Source: an uncultured Bacteriovoracaceae bacterium
GTDB taxonomy: Bacteria; Bdellovibrionota; Bacteriovoracia; Bacteriovoracales; Bacteriovoracaceae
Reading direction: 5' to 3'
Assembly (NCBI GenBank): GCA_938017795.1
Contig: CALIJZ010000027.1
Location: 1 to 64,000 of the forward strand
Length of the DNA stretch: 64,000 nt
The notes under the pieces were generated by a model. That model was not told the DNA's origin. It saw only the letters and a list, made by a program, of their open reading frames with translations, and did not search any database. Of the stretch, positions 34,289 to 43,770 are shown piece after piece. Numbering within the stretch: position 1 is the stretch's first letter; each line of letters begins with the position of its first letter. A program made the position numbers and the translations under genes.

Positions 34289-34932
34289 ATAACTTCTAAT
34301 TTCAGTTTAAATAAATGTATCGATTTCTTTGTGTGAGTTAACAACTCAGCTGCTTTGCTTAGTAGCTCTAATTGCTTTTTATTCTCAGAACCAGTTTTTA
34401 CTTTATGTTGTTGAGCTTCAGTTAAGGCTGCATTGTTTTGCTTAATTATCTCCAACCTTGTTTGAGTACTAATTTCTGGTTCAACTTCTTTTAAAATTGG
34501 TCGTTCTACTTTTTGCTTTGGCTGCTCTGAAAGTGATGGCGTTGTCTCTGGTTCCTGATTAGCTGATAAGTTCACTGTTTCGAATTTGTCTTCTTCAGGA
34601 TAAGTCTCTAGTTCAATTATATTTTCTTCAAATGAGTGTTCTTGAGTTTGCTCAGAAATAATTTCTGTATTTGAACTTGTTCCAAATAAATCAAACTCTT
34701 GGGAGATTAATGCTTTTGCTTTATAAAGAGATTGCTTTTCAGTCATTAAAAGGTACTTTATTTTTTTTAGAATAGATAAATCTCGGGGAGTATAAATTCT
34801 ATTTCCATCATCTGAAATCAATGGTCCTAGTTCTTCAAACTCTGATTCCCAAAATCTTAATAAGTAAGATTTAATATTCAGTATTTTTGTAATTTCTTCA
34901 ACGCAGTAATGAGATTGAGTTACAGAGTTCAT
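34285..34932 (-). CDS. MerR-type transcriptional regulator
   Basis: The 215-residue protein begins with an N-terminal winged helix-turn-helix of MerR type: YCVEEITKILNIKSYLLRFWE, then GNRIYTPRDLSILKKIKYLL. The remainder (about 75-170) is low-complexity and rich in Glu, Thr and Pro, followed by a helix with KKQLELLSKAAELL. It has no effector domain. It starts four bases inside the ihfA end, so it belongs to the ihfA transcript; such an ihfA-merR pair is common downstream of pheT in other bacteria. Confidence 0.8.
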   Translation of the reverse strand: MNSVTQSHYCVEEITKILNIKSYLLRFWESEFEELGPLISDDGNRIYTPRDLSILKKIKYLLMTEKQSLYKAKALISQEFDLFGTSSNTEIISEQTQEHSFEENIIELETYPEEDKFETVNLSANQEPETTPSLSEQPKQKVERPILKEVEPEISTQTRLEIIKQNNAALTEAQQHKVKTGSENKKQLELLSKAAELLTHTKKSIHLFKLKLEVI

Positions 34933-35321
34933 TGATTTCCTTCTTGTAGATCTTGAAAAAATTTTATTGACTTAGAGATGATCTCTTCAGGAGAGATAGA
35001 AGTATCTTCTGTACCATCTTCATTAATTCTATTTTTAAACTTATTGGTAATATCTTCTTTTAATAAATCTGATGGTTTGAAAGTTAAAACTCTTTTGGAA
35101 GGAATCTTCATTCTTTCACCAGTTTGAGGATTTCTCCCCATTCTTTCGGCTTTGTCTCTAATTGTGAAATTGCCAAAACCGGAGATTTTAATTTTTTCAC
35201 CCTTAGAGAGTGTATCCTTCATTATATTAAAAACGAGATCAATAATATGTGCTGATTCTTTTTTTGAAAAACCCAACTGAGATTGGAGTTTATCAATTAA
35301 ATCAGTTTTACTTAAACTCAT
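34929..35321 (-). CDS. ihfA: Integration host factor alpha subunit / HU-like
   Basis: ATG 35321, with GGAGG five to six bases upstream, gives 130 residues; a frame open from 35378 adds an unlikely extension. The HU/IHF fold is complete: SKTDLIDKLQ, GFGNFTIRDKAERMGRNPQTG and KRVLTFKPS. The QTGE and IPSKR arm residues suit the IHF-alpha subgroup. A 30-residue acidic tail beyond the normal end (about 100 residues) is unusual. It bends DNA in the nucleoid. Confidence 0.85.
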   Translation of the reverse strand: MSLSKTDLIDKLQSQLGFSKKESAHIIDLVFNIMKDTLSKGEKIKISGFGNFTIRDKAERMGRNPQTGERMKIPSKRVLTFKPSDLLKEDITNKFKNRINEDGTEDTSISPEEIISKSIKFFQDLQEGNQ

Positions 35322-35420
35322 AATTCCTCCGTGAAATTTTCTATTGAATTGAGTTATATAGTGAAAGTTTAACATCAAAAAAAAAGTTAATCTAGCAAGA
35401 CCAAGGTCTTTGCTCGGGTA

Positions 35421-36353
35421 CTAGCGTTTAGAAGTTTTAGGAGAAGATAGTCTTCCATCAAGTTTTAGCTTGTATTCACCTTTAGAATTTTTAAATTGTC
35501 CTAGAAGCATATCTGCCATAGCAAACTCATCTTTGACCTCTTCACCGATAAAAAGATCAAGCTCTAGATCCATATTGGAATTAGAAAAACTCGAATAATT
35601 TGCTAGGATTTCACCTTTGGCCATGAGGTAAAGTGGTGAAGAATCATCATCTCCTAGGTTCAGTTCTTCAACTAATATTTTCGAATCTTTACCCTGAGCT
35701 TTTACCTTAAGTCTTTGTAGATCCATATCTGGAATAGCAAATCCCATAATTGATTGCTGAGGGAGAAGAAAGTTCTTTGATTCTATATCAAGGTTGAATG
35801 CTTTCAATTTGTTTTTCTTAATTTGAGCATCAAGGTTCACCTTGGCCATTCCTTCAAGAGAGAGATCGAAATCAGCAAGTTTCTTTAGCAAAACTGTAAG
35901 AGTAGGTAGATCAATCTTTTGATCATCTATCTTGATAACATGGTCTTTAGAGTTTGAAGAAGCCTTTACGGTAAACTCAGTTGTATTCATTTTTAAACCA
36001 AGATTAGCGACAACTCCCAGAGGTGAAAAATTAATTCCCCCAAAACCAAGACTTAATTTCTCTAGAGGAAGTGTTTGTTGATTTTTACTAACACAGCCAG
36101 CCGGCACTGAAACTTTATCAAAGTTTATTTTAGGTAAAAATACAGAGAAGTTATAATCATTATAAGACAAGTTACATTTTGCTGAGCTATGAAGAGTGGA
36201 AGCTAAAACATGATCAGAAATCTTTTTAAATGGAAGACTTAAAACAATGGCTAAAGAGAATAAAAAAGAAAGAAAAAGAAGAAACTTAAAACCACCAAAG
36301 GGCCATTTATAATCACTATCAATAGTAATATTGTGAGCTCTTACTTCTTTCAT
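35421..36353 (-). CDS. gspN: Type II secretion system protein GspN
   Basis: The 310-residue protein has one N-terminal membrane helix (about 23-41) and a periplasmic beta-rich domain with repeats such as SLGFGGINFSPLGVVANL. This is the layout of GspN proteins that end T2SS operons in some lineages. It starts 11 bases after gspM and is the last gsp gene. Many T2SS lack GspN and its role is uncertain. Confidence 0.7.
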   Translation of the reverse strand: MKEVRAHNITIDSDYKWPFGGFKFLLFLSFLFSLAIVLSLPFKKISDHVLASTLHSSAKCNLSYNDYNFSVFLPKINFDKVSVPAGCVSKNQQTLPLEKLSLGFGGINFSPLGVVANLGLKMNTTEFTVKASSNSKDHVIKIDDQKIDLPTLTVLLKKLADFDLSLEGMAKVNLDAQIKKNKLKAFNLDIESKNFLLPQQSIMGFAIPDMDLQRLKVKAQGKDSKILVEELNLGDDDSSPLYLMAKGEILANYSSFSNSNMDLELDLFIGEEVKDEFAMADMLLGQFKNSKGEYKLKLDGRLSSPKTSKR

Positions 36354-36364
36354 TTGTAATTCCT

Positions 36365-36970
36365 TTACTTAGAAAAATGCACTATTTTAATTATTCCGCT
36401 TAATAGGTCAGTCTCAACATTTTTGGTAATCCTAGATCCAACGAATAAGACTTTTTTTCTATTGGCAAGATTTTCAATAAATTGAGCAAGGTTTCTGTTA
36501 TAAGCACCTTCAAAAGTAATATTGGCTTGAACTTTAGAAAGTCCTTCTCCTAGTTCTGCCATCTCAAAATTAGTAATTTGAATTTTACTTGAAGGTAATT
36601 GACCTGCTACTGATTTAATTTGGTTCAAAAGATCATTTTGATTATTGATCTTGGGATTAGATAAAACCGGTTTTAGAATGCTTAATGTTTTACTTTTTAT
36701 TGCCAGGAACTTTTCAGCTTCTTGAGCTACTTGTTCTCTTTTGGCAATATTAGATTTTATTGCGCTATTTTTTAAAAAAAGAAAAAGAGTCAGAGCGATA
36801 GGGATAATAAAAAAGAGTGCACTTAAAAGGAAATTAAAGAGATCTCTACTATCATGTTCTATTGTAGAATTAAAATCAGCCATTTTTTGATAAGTAGAAT
36901 TCTTTTTAAAGTCATCACACTTTGTAAATAAGAAAGCATCTATAGCTTTCATTGGATTAAATAAACTCAT
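36365..36970 (-). CDS. gspM: Type II secretion system protein GspM
   Basis: The 201-residue protein has a short cytoplasmic region, one membrane helix (about 44-66), a coiled-coil stretch (IAKREQVAQEAEKFLAIKS), and a C-terminal ferredoxin-like domain (VQANITFEGAYNRNLAQFIENL). This is the GspM layout, which anchors GspL to the platform. The start ATGA overlaps the gspL stop by four bases. Confidence 0.75.
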   Translation of the reverse strand: MSLFNPMKAIDAFLFTKCDDFKKNSTYQKMADFNSTIEHDSRDLFNFLLSALFFIIPIALTLFLFLKNSAIKSNIAKREQVAQEAEKFLAIKSKTLSILKPVLSNPKINNQNDLLNQIKSVAGQLPSSKIQITNFEMAELGEGLSKVQANITFEGAYNRNLAQFIENLANRKKVLFVGSRITKNVETDLLSGIIKIVHFSK

Positions 36971-38622
36971 ATTTGAAACCCCGCAGTTAGAGTCCCTTGA
37001 TTAGGGTTGGACTTTGAACTTCCTGAATCATATAGCCCTTTAGATTTTAAGAGTGCTTCCAGTCTGAGAATATCATTACTCTCACATTCTGAGAAAGTCG
37101 CTTGAGCTTGTCCATCATAATCATCAGAGTATTCAGTAAGTTCACATTTAGTATTCACTTCCGAAATAAGCTTAAATAACCCTTTCAGGCCTTGAGCTTC
37201 AGTATTATTTTTTATTTGAGAGATACCTTTATTATAGTCTTTGATTTTATTTTGAATTCTTTTTAAAAGTTTTTCAGGTTTTTTTCTAATACCTGAAATT
37301 TCAGCTTTAGAAAAACCTAGAGCAGAGTTACCTAATGTTGCCTTAACACTTTTATTGACCTTTAATTCTTGTTTGGTTAATTGAGAAGATTCAAATAAAA
37401 AGCCAGCACAAAACAATAGACATAATATCGCTGTACGCAAGCCTACAAAACTTATTGAGTGAACAGGAACATCTTCACTTGAAGTATTAGCATACTCACC
37501 AGTTAGAAAATTATTATTTCCAGATTTATTAAGATAAAAACTCTTAAGAGCATTAATATTTGAAAAGCTTAAGTAGTCAAATCTTTCGAGAGGAGTTGAT
37601 TCAAAATTATTTTGATAATCCTGAAGGAAATCAACAGGCTTTTGGAATTGCTCAGATAAATAGTTTTCAATGTTTTTAACTTTTGCTGTTCCACCACAAA
37701 GGTAGATATTACTAATATTAATCTGTTGATGAACTCTTAACGCAAGTTCAGAGCGTTTATAGTCGGTAATAAAACTTTGAATACATTGATTCATATTTTG
37801 GGAAAATTCTTTTTGCTTATCATCTACATCTTCTAATTGGTTTGAAGTGAGAAAGAATGCATTCTGATGTTTGAACTCAATCGCTTTAGCAACATCGACA
37901 TCATATTCAGACATGATCATTTCATTAATATCTTCACCACCAAAAAATGTAACGCTATAACTAACTAATTCTCTGTTTTTAAAAAAATAAGCCACAGACT
38001 TTGAATGACCAAGATCTATAATGGAAAATGGTTCCTCTGTTGGGAATTTATTTGAATTAGAGATGAATTCATTCCATGCTGAAACTTCTGTTGTTAAATA
38101 TGTAGGAAGAGCATTTTGACCTTTTAAATATTTATGAAAAATTTCAAATGTTTTCTTGTGAATATAGCTTGAAATACTTTTAAATCCTTTACCGGATTTT
38201 TTACTTGATGTGCTTAGATGAATATCATTTAAGCTATATGGCATATCCTCTTCGAGCTGAAACGGAATCATTGCATCAGCTTTTTTCTTGCTCTTAACTG
38301 GAACTTCTAGAAATCTAGAACTACATAAGTGAATAGGGCACTGAAATAAAACCTTTGTATGTGGAGGTATTGCCTCAAGGTATTTTTTTACAGATTTAAT
38401 TTGATATTTAAGATAAGGCAATTTTTCATAAAACTCTAAATCAGCTGAACCAGAATCTTTATTTTTATCTTCTTGTGCATTAACTTCTTGAATATTTTCA
38501 ATCATTCTGTCTTGATCTAAAATAAATTCAAATTTATTAATGTGCTTAATTTTCTTTTTTTCTAATCTTGATTCTACAACTTTCGTAGAATAAGAACCTA
38601 AATCTATGGTTACAATTAACAT
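36967..38622 (-). CDS. gspL: Type II secretion system protein GspL
   Basis: The 551-residue protein is bitopic: a cytoplasmic actin-like domain (residues 1 to about 380; VTIDLGSYSTKVVES and SIIDLGHSKSVAYF are its phosphate loops) that docks GspE, a membrane helix (about 388-406), and a periplasmic part that pairs with GspM. The N-terminal loops resemble PilM as well, and GspL and PilM are homologues. The gene is 23 bases after gspK and overlaps gspM by four bases. Confidence 0.8.
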   Translation of the reverse strand: MLIVTIDLGSYSTKVVESRLEKKKIKHINKFEFILDQDRMIENIQEVNAQEDKNKDSGSADLEFYEKLPYLKYQIKSVKKYLEAIPPHTKVLFQCPIHLCSSRFLEVPVKSKKKADAMIPFQLEEDMPYSLNDIHLSTSSKKSGKGFKSISSYIHKKTFEIFHKYLKGQNALPTYLTTEVSAWNEFISNSNKFPTEEPFSIIDLGHSKSVAYFFKNRELVSYSVTFFGGEDINEMIMSEYDVDVAKAIEFKHQNAFFLTSNQLEDVDDKQKEFSQNMNQCIQSFITDYKRSELALRVHQQINISNIYLCGGTAKVKNIENYLSEQFQKPVDFLQDYQNNFESTPLERFDYLSFSNINALKSFYLNKSGNNNFLTGEYANTSSEDVPVHSISFVGLRTAILCLLFCAGFLFESSQLTKQELKVNKSVKATLGNSALGFSKAEISGIRKKPEKLLKRIQNKIKDYNKGISQIKNNTEAQGLKGLFKLISEVNTKCELTEYSDDYDGQAQATFSECESNDILRLEALLKSKGLYDSGSSKSNPNQGTLTAGFQI

Positions 38623-38645
38623 GTATATAGGATATCAGATCTTTA

Positions 38646-39962
38646 TTAATTTACGAATATTTCTAGTACCTTAGGACGTCCATATTCATAAGTTGGCTTT
38701 GGAGGTTTATTACCACGAGTAGTAGTCGTTGTAGTAGATGGTCCAGTACCTGATTTTTTTTGTTTCTTTTCTAGTCTGGGAATAGAAACAATAGCATTTA
38801 TAGTGTATTTAGCATTTTGGAACTCACCTGTAGTTACTACTTTGAAAAGCTCAGACTCAATACCAAAAATAATACCTGCGTTATTTAGTACGGTAAGTCT
38901 GTCTTGAAAGTCTCCCTCAGCAACCCAGTCCTGATCAACAAAGTACCGCTTTAGTTCTTCTTCATTTTGAAACTCAAGTTCTTCATTAGGGTCATTTCTT
39001 CTTTTTAGAAATTCTTCAATATTCACTTCATCAATTTCGGGAGCTAAGATTCTTATCCAAGCCGGGGTAATTGTATTGACATTAATAACCATTTTTCCGT
39101 GGACAGTAACCTCACCCTTAATAAGATCAACGAGTTCATCATTCCAAGCAGGAAGTAAATTAAGTTCAGATAAACTTGTCATAGGAGCATGCTTTGGTGT
39201 GATGCCAGCTTTTTCAAACTCAGATTGTACTTGAGTTGATAATGGACCAATGTCTTCTCCTTCATCAAGAAGATAATATTTTATATTGGCAATTAACTCA
39301 TCGACTTCTAATCCACTATACTTACTTCTAAAGTCTTCATCAGAGTCCATTTTTCCTTGAACTGCATTTTCGATAAGTTCTTTGAACCTATCTTCTAATT
39401 CTTTAAATTTATCTTTTTCCTCACCTTGTTGTGCCCCATTTGGGTTTGTTGTAGTTGTAGTTGTTTGACCTCTATATCTACTTTTAAATAATTCATTATA
39501 TTGACTGGCTGAAGATAAAATTAAGCTATTTACGTTTATTTTATTCCCATAATTTTGAATGGTTGTATCTAGCTTACCTTCCATCATGAAATTTTCTTTA
39601 ATTTCTTCCATGGCCTGTTTCTCTATCAACCCTAAACCTTCAATAAGCTCAAGGTTCAGAGGAATAGGTTGATTCCAAACCATATTGATTAATTCAGCAG
39701 GAGCCATTTGTTTTACGTTTGGATTTTCTAATAGATAGTTTAAAATACTTTGATAAAGTTCAAGTTGAATAAGAGCAAGGTGCAATCCTGACTCAGCATT
39801 AAGCCTTGCTTGATATTTACCTGTAGTATTGAAAGCTTTAATTTTATTAATTTGAGTTTCAAATTTAAATGAGAACATTAATAACGATAGAAGAGTAATG
39901 GTTGAAATAACCATTAACATCGCCACTCCTTGATTGTTCATTTTCTTTTTATTTAAAATCAT
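38646..39962 (-). CDS. gspK: Minor pseudopilin GspK with Thr-rich insertions
   Basis: GspK caps the pseudopilus tip with GspI and GspJ. The 438-residue protein has an N-terminal hydrophobic helix after NNQGVAMLMV, where the position-5 Glu of pseudopilins is replaced, as normal for GspK. The body has GspK features (HAPMTSLSELNLLP, INVNTITPAWIRIL). Two Thr-rich stretches are inserted, around residues 165-171 and 412-419, unusual for GspK. It overlaps gspJ by 14 bases. Confidence 0.82.
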   Translation of the reverse strand: MILNKKKMNNQGVAMLMVISTITLLSLLMFSFKFETQINKIKAFNTTGKYQARLNAESGLHLALIQLELYQSILNYLLENPNVKQMAPAELINMVWNQPIPLNLELIEGLGLIEKQAMEEIKENFMMEGKLDTTIQNYGNKINVNSLILSSASQYNELFKSRYRGQTTTTTTNPNGAQQGEEKDKFKELEDRFKELIENAVQGKMDSDEDFRSKYSGLEVDELIANIKYYLLDEGEDIGPLSTQVQSEFEKAGITPKHAPMTSLSELNLLPAWNDELVDLIKGEVTVHGKMVINVNTITPAWIRILAPEIDEVNIEEFLKRRNDPNEELEFQNEEELKRYFVDQDWVAEGDFQDRLTVLNNAGIIFGIESELFKVVTTGEFQNAKYTINAIVSIPRLEKKQKKSGTGPSTTTTTTRGNKPPKPTYEYGRPKVLEIFVN

Positions 39963-40803
39963 CTTTTTCTCTTAAATTATATAAAGGCCAAAGTGGTCTG
40001 AAGATTCTTTCAACTTCTTCTTCTTGCCCATAAAGATTCGAATAAACGATAGAGATTTTCATCGCATCAATTCGACCTTTTCCATCACCAATTGATCTTA
40101 AATCTGTAAATTTTGCTTTTTCATCATTCCAAAAAGAAAATGCTAAGCTTTTTACATTTTCCATAATTACTTGAGGTCTGATTTTATCAAAATCAATATC
40201 ATCATCTGTATATGGGTTTTTTGCCATAGAGTATCGAACAAAGTTGCTGAATTGTTCTGGTGGATCTTCTGATTGAGCGTGTTTTTGTTCATGGTATTCA
40301 ATATCTTGATCGGTTGGATCTTCTAGGGTGTAAACAACCCAATTAAAAACCGCTTCTTTTGAGTTTTCAATTACTCGTCTGTGAGAAGTTGTAAAAAATT
40401 CGATCGAGCTTTTATTATCTTTAAATCTTGGGATTGGAATCCAATCTTTATTAGGTGCAAAGAATAAGGGATTATTGTAATATTTCTCATTAAGTATTCG
40501 TTGTAACTTCTCATTAAGTGCAAAAATTGGATCATCTTGATCTTCAACTTTGATAGAAAGAGTTTGAACATCAAATTTGTCAGAAAAATATAAAGGAGAA
40601 TAAACTTGAGAGAAGTCCCATTCAAGCATATTTAGGGCCATATAAACATTAAGCTGATCTCGATCTTCGCTCGTTACTTTTTCTTTTATATTATGACTAT
40701 CTTTAGTTCCTCTTATTATAGAAATCGTAATCAGAGACAAGAGAGTTAAAGAAATTAAAACTTCTAAAAGTGAAAATCCTTTTTTATTAATTACCATTTC
40801 CAC
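39949..40803 (-). CDS. gspJ: Minor pseudopilin GspJ
   Basis: The 284-residue protein carries a prepilin peptidase site, KKG-FSLLEVLISLTLL, with the usual Glu at +5 and a hydrophobic helix. The rest has GspJ features, including LNMLEWDFSQVYSPL near residue 50. It overlaps gspI by 17 bases and gspK by 14. Longer than many GspJ proteins (about 200). Confidence 0.8.
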   Translation of the reverse strand: MEMVINKKGFSLLEVLISLTLLSLITISIIRGTKDSHNIKEKVTSEDRDQLNVYMALNMLEWDFSQVYSPLYFSDKFDVQTLSIKVEDQDDPIFALNEKLQRILNEKYYNNPLFFAPNKDWIPIPRFKDNKSSIEFFTTSHRRVIENSKEAVFNWVVYTLEDPTDQDIEYHEQKHAQSEDPPEQFSNFVRYSMAKNPYTDDDIDFDKIRPQVIMENVKSLAFSFWNDEKAKFTDLRSIGDGKGRIDAMKISIVYSNLYGQEEEVERIFRPLWPLYNLREKDDFK

Positions 40804-41437
40804 CTCCTGAACCAGAAGAACTAAATCCTGCAGGTATAGATGGAAATTGAAACTTAATTTGATATTGAGGATTTCTTAAAAAACTAGTTAAATAATACTC
40901 TTGACCTGATTCTTTATTGCGAATTGTGACTCTTACTTGCCATAATGCTTTTTTCAAATTTTTTTGAAACTCTTTCATTAATAATTTTAGAGCTTGAGTT
41001 TGAGGATTTTGATTCTCCTCACCATCATTGCCTCCTTCGTCTTCTCCTCCCCCTCCAAGACCTGCACTGAATTGCTTCATTACCCCATCTGGTATATCAA
41101 ATGGCTTAAACTCAAGATCATATTCATAGTCATCTAATCCAGCTTGTTCAAAACTTTTAGTTTCAGGTTTTGAAAGTCCATTTTCTTTTAAAGGTGGGGG
41201 AGAAATTAAGATATCATTAATTGTATTTTCAGCTAAGTTATGAAGAAAAAGTTCTTGAGTCATATGTTGTGAATCAAGCAGATTATCTGCTTGAGAAGAA
41301 ACAAAAGCAGTAAAGAAGATAAAAAATAGTGAAGTTGCAATTAAGACTTCTAATAGAGATAGTCCTAAGTTTTTATTCTCTAGATTTTTTCCATTTTTCA
41401 AAAATGTCTTTAGTTTTTTCATAAAGAGTGTTCTCAT
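40787..41437 (-). CDS. gspI: Minor pseudopilin GspI
   Basis: The 216-residue protein has an extended basic leader and the cleavage site LG-LSLLEVLIATSLFF. The family signature is met by the small C-terminal domain. An internal ATG at 41422 (residue 6) could be the true start. A Gly/Glu/Asp-rich stretch (residues about 128-145) and a Gly/Ser tail are unusual additions. It overlaps gspH by 65 bases and gspJ by 17, so the minor pseudopilins are tightly coupled. Confidence 0.75.
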   Translation of the reverse strand: MRTLFMKKLKTFLKNGKNLENKNLGLSLLEVLIATSLFFIFFTAFVSSQADNLLDSQHMTQELFLHNLAENTINDILISPPPLKENGLSKPETKSFEQAGLDDYEYDLEFKPFDIPDGVMKQFSAGLGGGGEDEGGNDGEENQNPQTQALKLLMKEFQKNLKKALWQVRVTIRNKESGQEYYLTSFLRNPQYQIKFQFPSIPAGFSSSGSGGGNGN

Positions 41438-42065
41438 ATTGCTCAGGTAAAATCTCTCCTATAGGAAAAAAGTTTTCATATATTCTATCTCGAAAAGCTT
41501 CTACTTCAAGACTAACAACTTCTTCTATACTTGATAATACAATTAATGCTTCATCTTGGTGACCTGTAGGATAAAAATATACAGAAGCTTCACCACTTAC
41601 AATTAAATCTCTTGATAGAGTAGTAGAAACACCAGAGAGCTTAATATCGGGATTAATTTCTCTCACTTCATCTTGAAACTCTTCAACTGGGATAAAGCCT
41701 TTTTCTCTTTTATCTTTAGAAGACTCTAATTTAGCCTTTTCTGCTCTGTCGAGTTTATCTTCATCTACATATTCAGGTAATAAAAGATTGGCATTATCAG
41801 AGTATTCAACTGTATATTCAATTTTTTCATCATTTACTAAGAGTTTTAATCGAACGATTTTATTTCGAATCACAGCTTCACTTCTACAAAACCTAACGGC
41901 CCTGGAGATATCTTCGATTGCTAATTCTAACTTTTCTCTCTCTCCTGTATTTGGACTAACAACCAAACCAATTGTTAGTCCAAGAAGAGCAACAGCAATT
42001 AGGATTTCAAGTAAAGAAAAACCTGAATTGAAACGTTTACTAATCTTCAGAGGAGATGTCCCCAT
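41373..42065 (-). CDS. gspH: Minor pseudopilin GspH
   Basis: The 230-residue protein has the processing site NSG-FSLLEILIAVALLG after a 15-residue leader, then a helix with AVRFCRSEAVIRNKIVRLKL, the classic GspH/FimT segment. It is longer than typical GspH (about 170) because of a charged insertion near 100-130. It overlaps gspG by 26 bases. Confidence 0.8.
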   Translation of the reverse strand: MGTSPLKISKRFNSGFSLLEILIAVALLGLTIGLVVSPNTGEREKLELAIEDISRAVRFCRSEAVIRNKIVRLKLLVNDEKIEYTVEYSDNANLLLPEYVDEDKLDRAEKAKLESSKDKREKGFIPVEEFQDEVREINPDIKLSGVSTTLSRDLIVSGEASVYFYPTGHQDEALIVLSSIEEVVSLEVEAFRDRIYENFFPIGEILPEQYENTLYEKTKDIFEKWKKSRE

Positions 42066-42462
42066 CTACTCCTTCGCCACCTTCAGTAAAGTCAGCACCG
42101 TAAGATTTGATAACATACTTTCTTCCAGAATCTGAAGAGTAATCGAAATCCTCTCCCCATGCATCTTGAGGAACAGTTTCAGACCCCAGGTATCCACCTG
42201 GTCTATACTTCTTGCATTCTAATCCACCTGGTTTAGAAATTAAGGCCTCTAGCCCCTGATCAGTTGTAGGATATCTATTACAATGTCTTTTAAAGTCATT
42301 AAGTGGACCTTTTAAACCTGTAATTTGATTCCTTGTAGTATCTATCTTACCTTCATCTAATTGCCCCATTAAATTCTGTCCAACAAAACCTAAAACCAGT
42401 CCTAAAATTGTGACTGCAATTAAGATCTCGAGTAAACTAAATCCTTTTTGATTTACCTGCAT
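42040..42462 (-). CDS. gspG: Major pseudopilin GspG
   Basis: ATG 42462, preceded by AAGGAG with six bases spacing, gives 140 residues; ATG 42480 has no such site. The leader is short and is cut at KG-FSLLEILIAVTILG. Features of the major subunit are present: CNRYPTTDQGLEALISKP, DAWGEDFDYSS and the Ca-binding end SYGADFTEGGEGVDGDI. It polymerises into the pseudopilus that pushes substrates through the secretin. Confidence 0.93.
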   Translation of the reverse strand: MQVNQKGFSLLEILIAVTILGLVLGFVGQNLMGQLDEGKIDTTRNQITGLKGPLNDFKRHCNRYPTTDQGLEALISKPGGLECKKYRPGGYLGSETVPQDAWGEDFDYSSDSGRKYVIKSYGADFTEGGEGVDGDISSED

Positions 42463-42476
42463 AACGTACTCCTTTT

Positions 42477-43688
42477 TCATATTTTATTCAGCTCCATTAA
42501 AGGAACTACAATTGCAAAAATTATTAATCCTACAGCTCCACCCATTCCAACCATCATAATAGGTTCTATAATAGATGTTAATCCACTAAGTTTTGCTTCA
42601 ACCTGATCTTCATAATTAGACGAAATAATCTCAAGCATGGGCTCAAGTTCACCCGTTTTTTCTCCTAAAGAAATCATATAAGTCACCATTGTTGGAAAAT
42701 AGCCTGATTTCATCAAAGGTCCTGCCATTGATGAACCTTCACTAATTGATATTCTTGATTCTTCAACACTATCTTTCATCCAAACATTTGGGATTAGGTT
42801 TTTAACAATTTTCATAGAAGCTAAAATTGGTACGCCTGAGTTTAGTAATGTTCCAAGCGTAGAGCAAAATCTACTCACATTGATCATTTTTATAAGATTT
42901 CCAACGATAGGAAGCTTTAATTGAAGTGAATGCCATCGTCTTTGTCCAGAAGTAGAGTTAATATAAGCTTTCACTCCAAAGAATATCAAAATCATTCCTA
43001 GAATAACTATATACCAATAGTTTTGTAAGAAATCAGAAATCCCAATAACAATTTTAGTTAGGATAGGAAGTTCTTTTTTGGCCGACTTAAACATTTTAGC
43101 AATTTGAGGAATAACTAATAAGAAAATTAGCATCATCATTGCAAAACCAACAATGACGATAATAATTGGATAAGTCATTGCACCAACAACTTTATTCTTT
43201 AGCTTCACTTGAGATTCAGTAAATTCAGCAAGTCGAAGTAAAACAACATCAAGAGTACCTGATGCTTCTCCTGCTTCAACCATATTGCAATATACATTAT
43301 TAAATACTTTAGGATGTTCTGCTAAGGCCTTAGCCAGTGAAACCCCTTCATTTACCTGAGTTTTTACAGTTGCAAGAACAACTCTAAGTACATCACTTTC
43401 AACTTGATCAATAAGTGCTTGAAGAGAATCAACAATTTGAATTCTTGCTTTAACAAGAGTTGCAAGTTGCCTTGTCATCATAGCTAGTTCATTTACATTA
43501 ACTTTTTTAGAACCTAGAGAAAACGAAGAACCCGAACTTTTAGAACCTGCTTTTTTTTCTTTAATAGAAACAAGCATAATTCCTTGAGACTTAACTCTCT
43601 GCTTAGCAACGACTTCACTTTCACAATTAATTGTGGCTTTGACGTCTTGGCCTTGTTTATTAATACCTTTATATGAGTAGATTGGCAT
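42477..43688 (-). CDS. gspF: Inner-membrane platform protein GspF
   Basis: The 403-residue protein begins MPIYSYKGINKQGQDVKA and has two GspF repeats, each with the helical cytoplasmic domain (for example RQLATLVKARIQIVDSL and FCSTLGTLLNSGVPILASM) and three membrane helices in total (about 170-195, 220-242 and 372-400). It is the membrane hub that couples the ATPase to the pseudopilus. An 82-base gap separates it from gspE. Confidence 0.92.
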   Translation of the reverse strand: MPIYSYKGINKQGQDVKATINCESEVVAKQRVKSQGIMLVSIKEKKAGSKSSGSSFSLGSKKVNVNELAMMTRQLATLVKARIQIVDSLQALIDQVESDVLRVVLATVKTQVNEGVSLAKALAEHPKVFNNVYCNMVEAGEASGTLDVVLLRLAEFTESQVKLKNKVVGAMTYPIIIVIVGFAMMMLIFLLVIPQIAKMFKSAKKELPILTKIVIGISDFLQNYWYIVILGMILIFFGVKAYINSTSGQRRWHSLQLKLPIVGNLIKMINVSRFCSTLGTLLNSGVPILASMKIVKNLIPNVWMKDSVEESRISISEGSSMAGPLMKSGYFPTMVTYMISLGEKTGELEPMLEIISSNYEDQVEAKLSGLTSIIEPIMMVGMGGAVGLIIFAIVVPLMELNKI

Positions 43689-43770
43689 AGCTAGTATTTT
43701 ACAGCATTAAGCCCCAAAAATATAAGTAATTTAAAGATGAATTTTCTGTTAGTACAAAGTAATTTATTTA

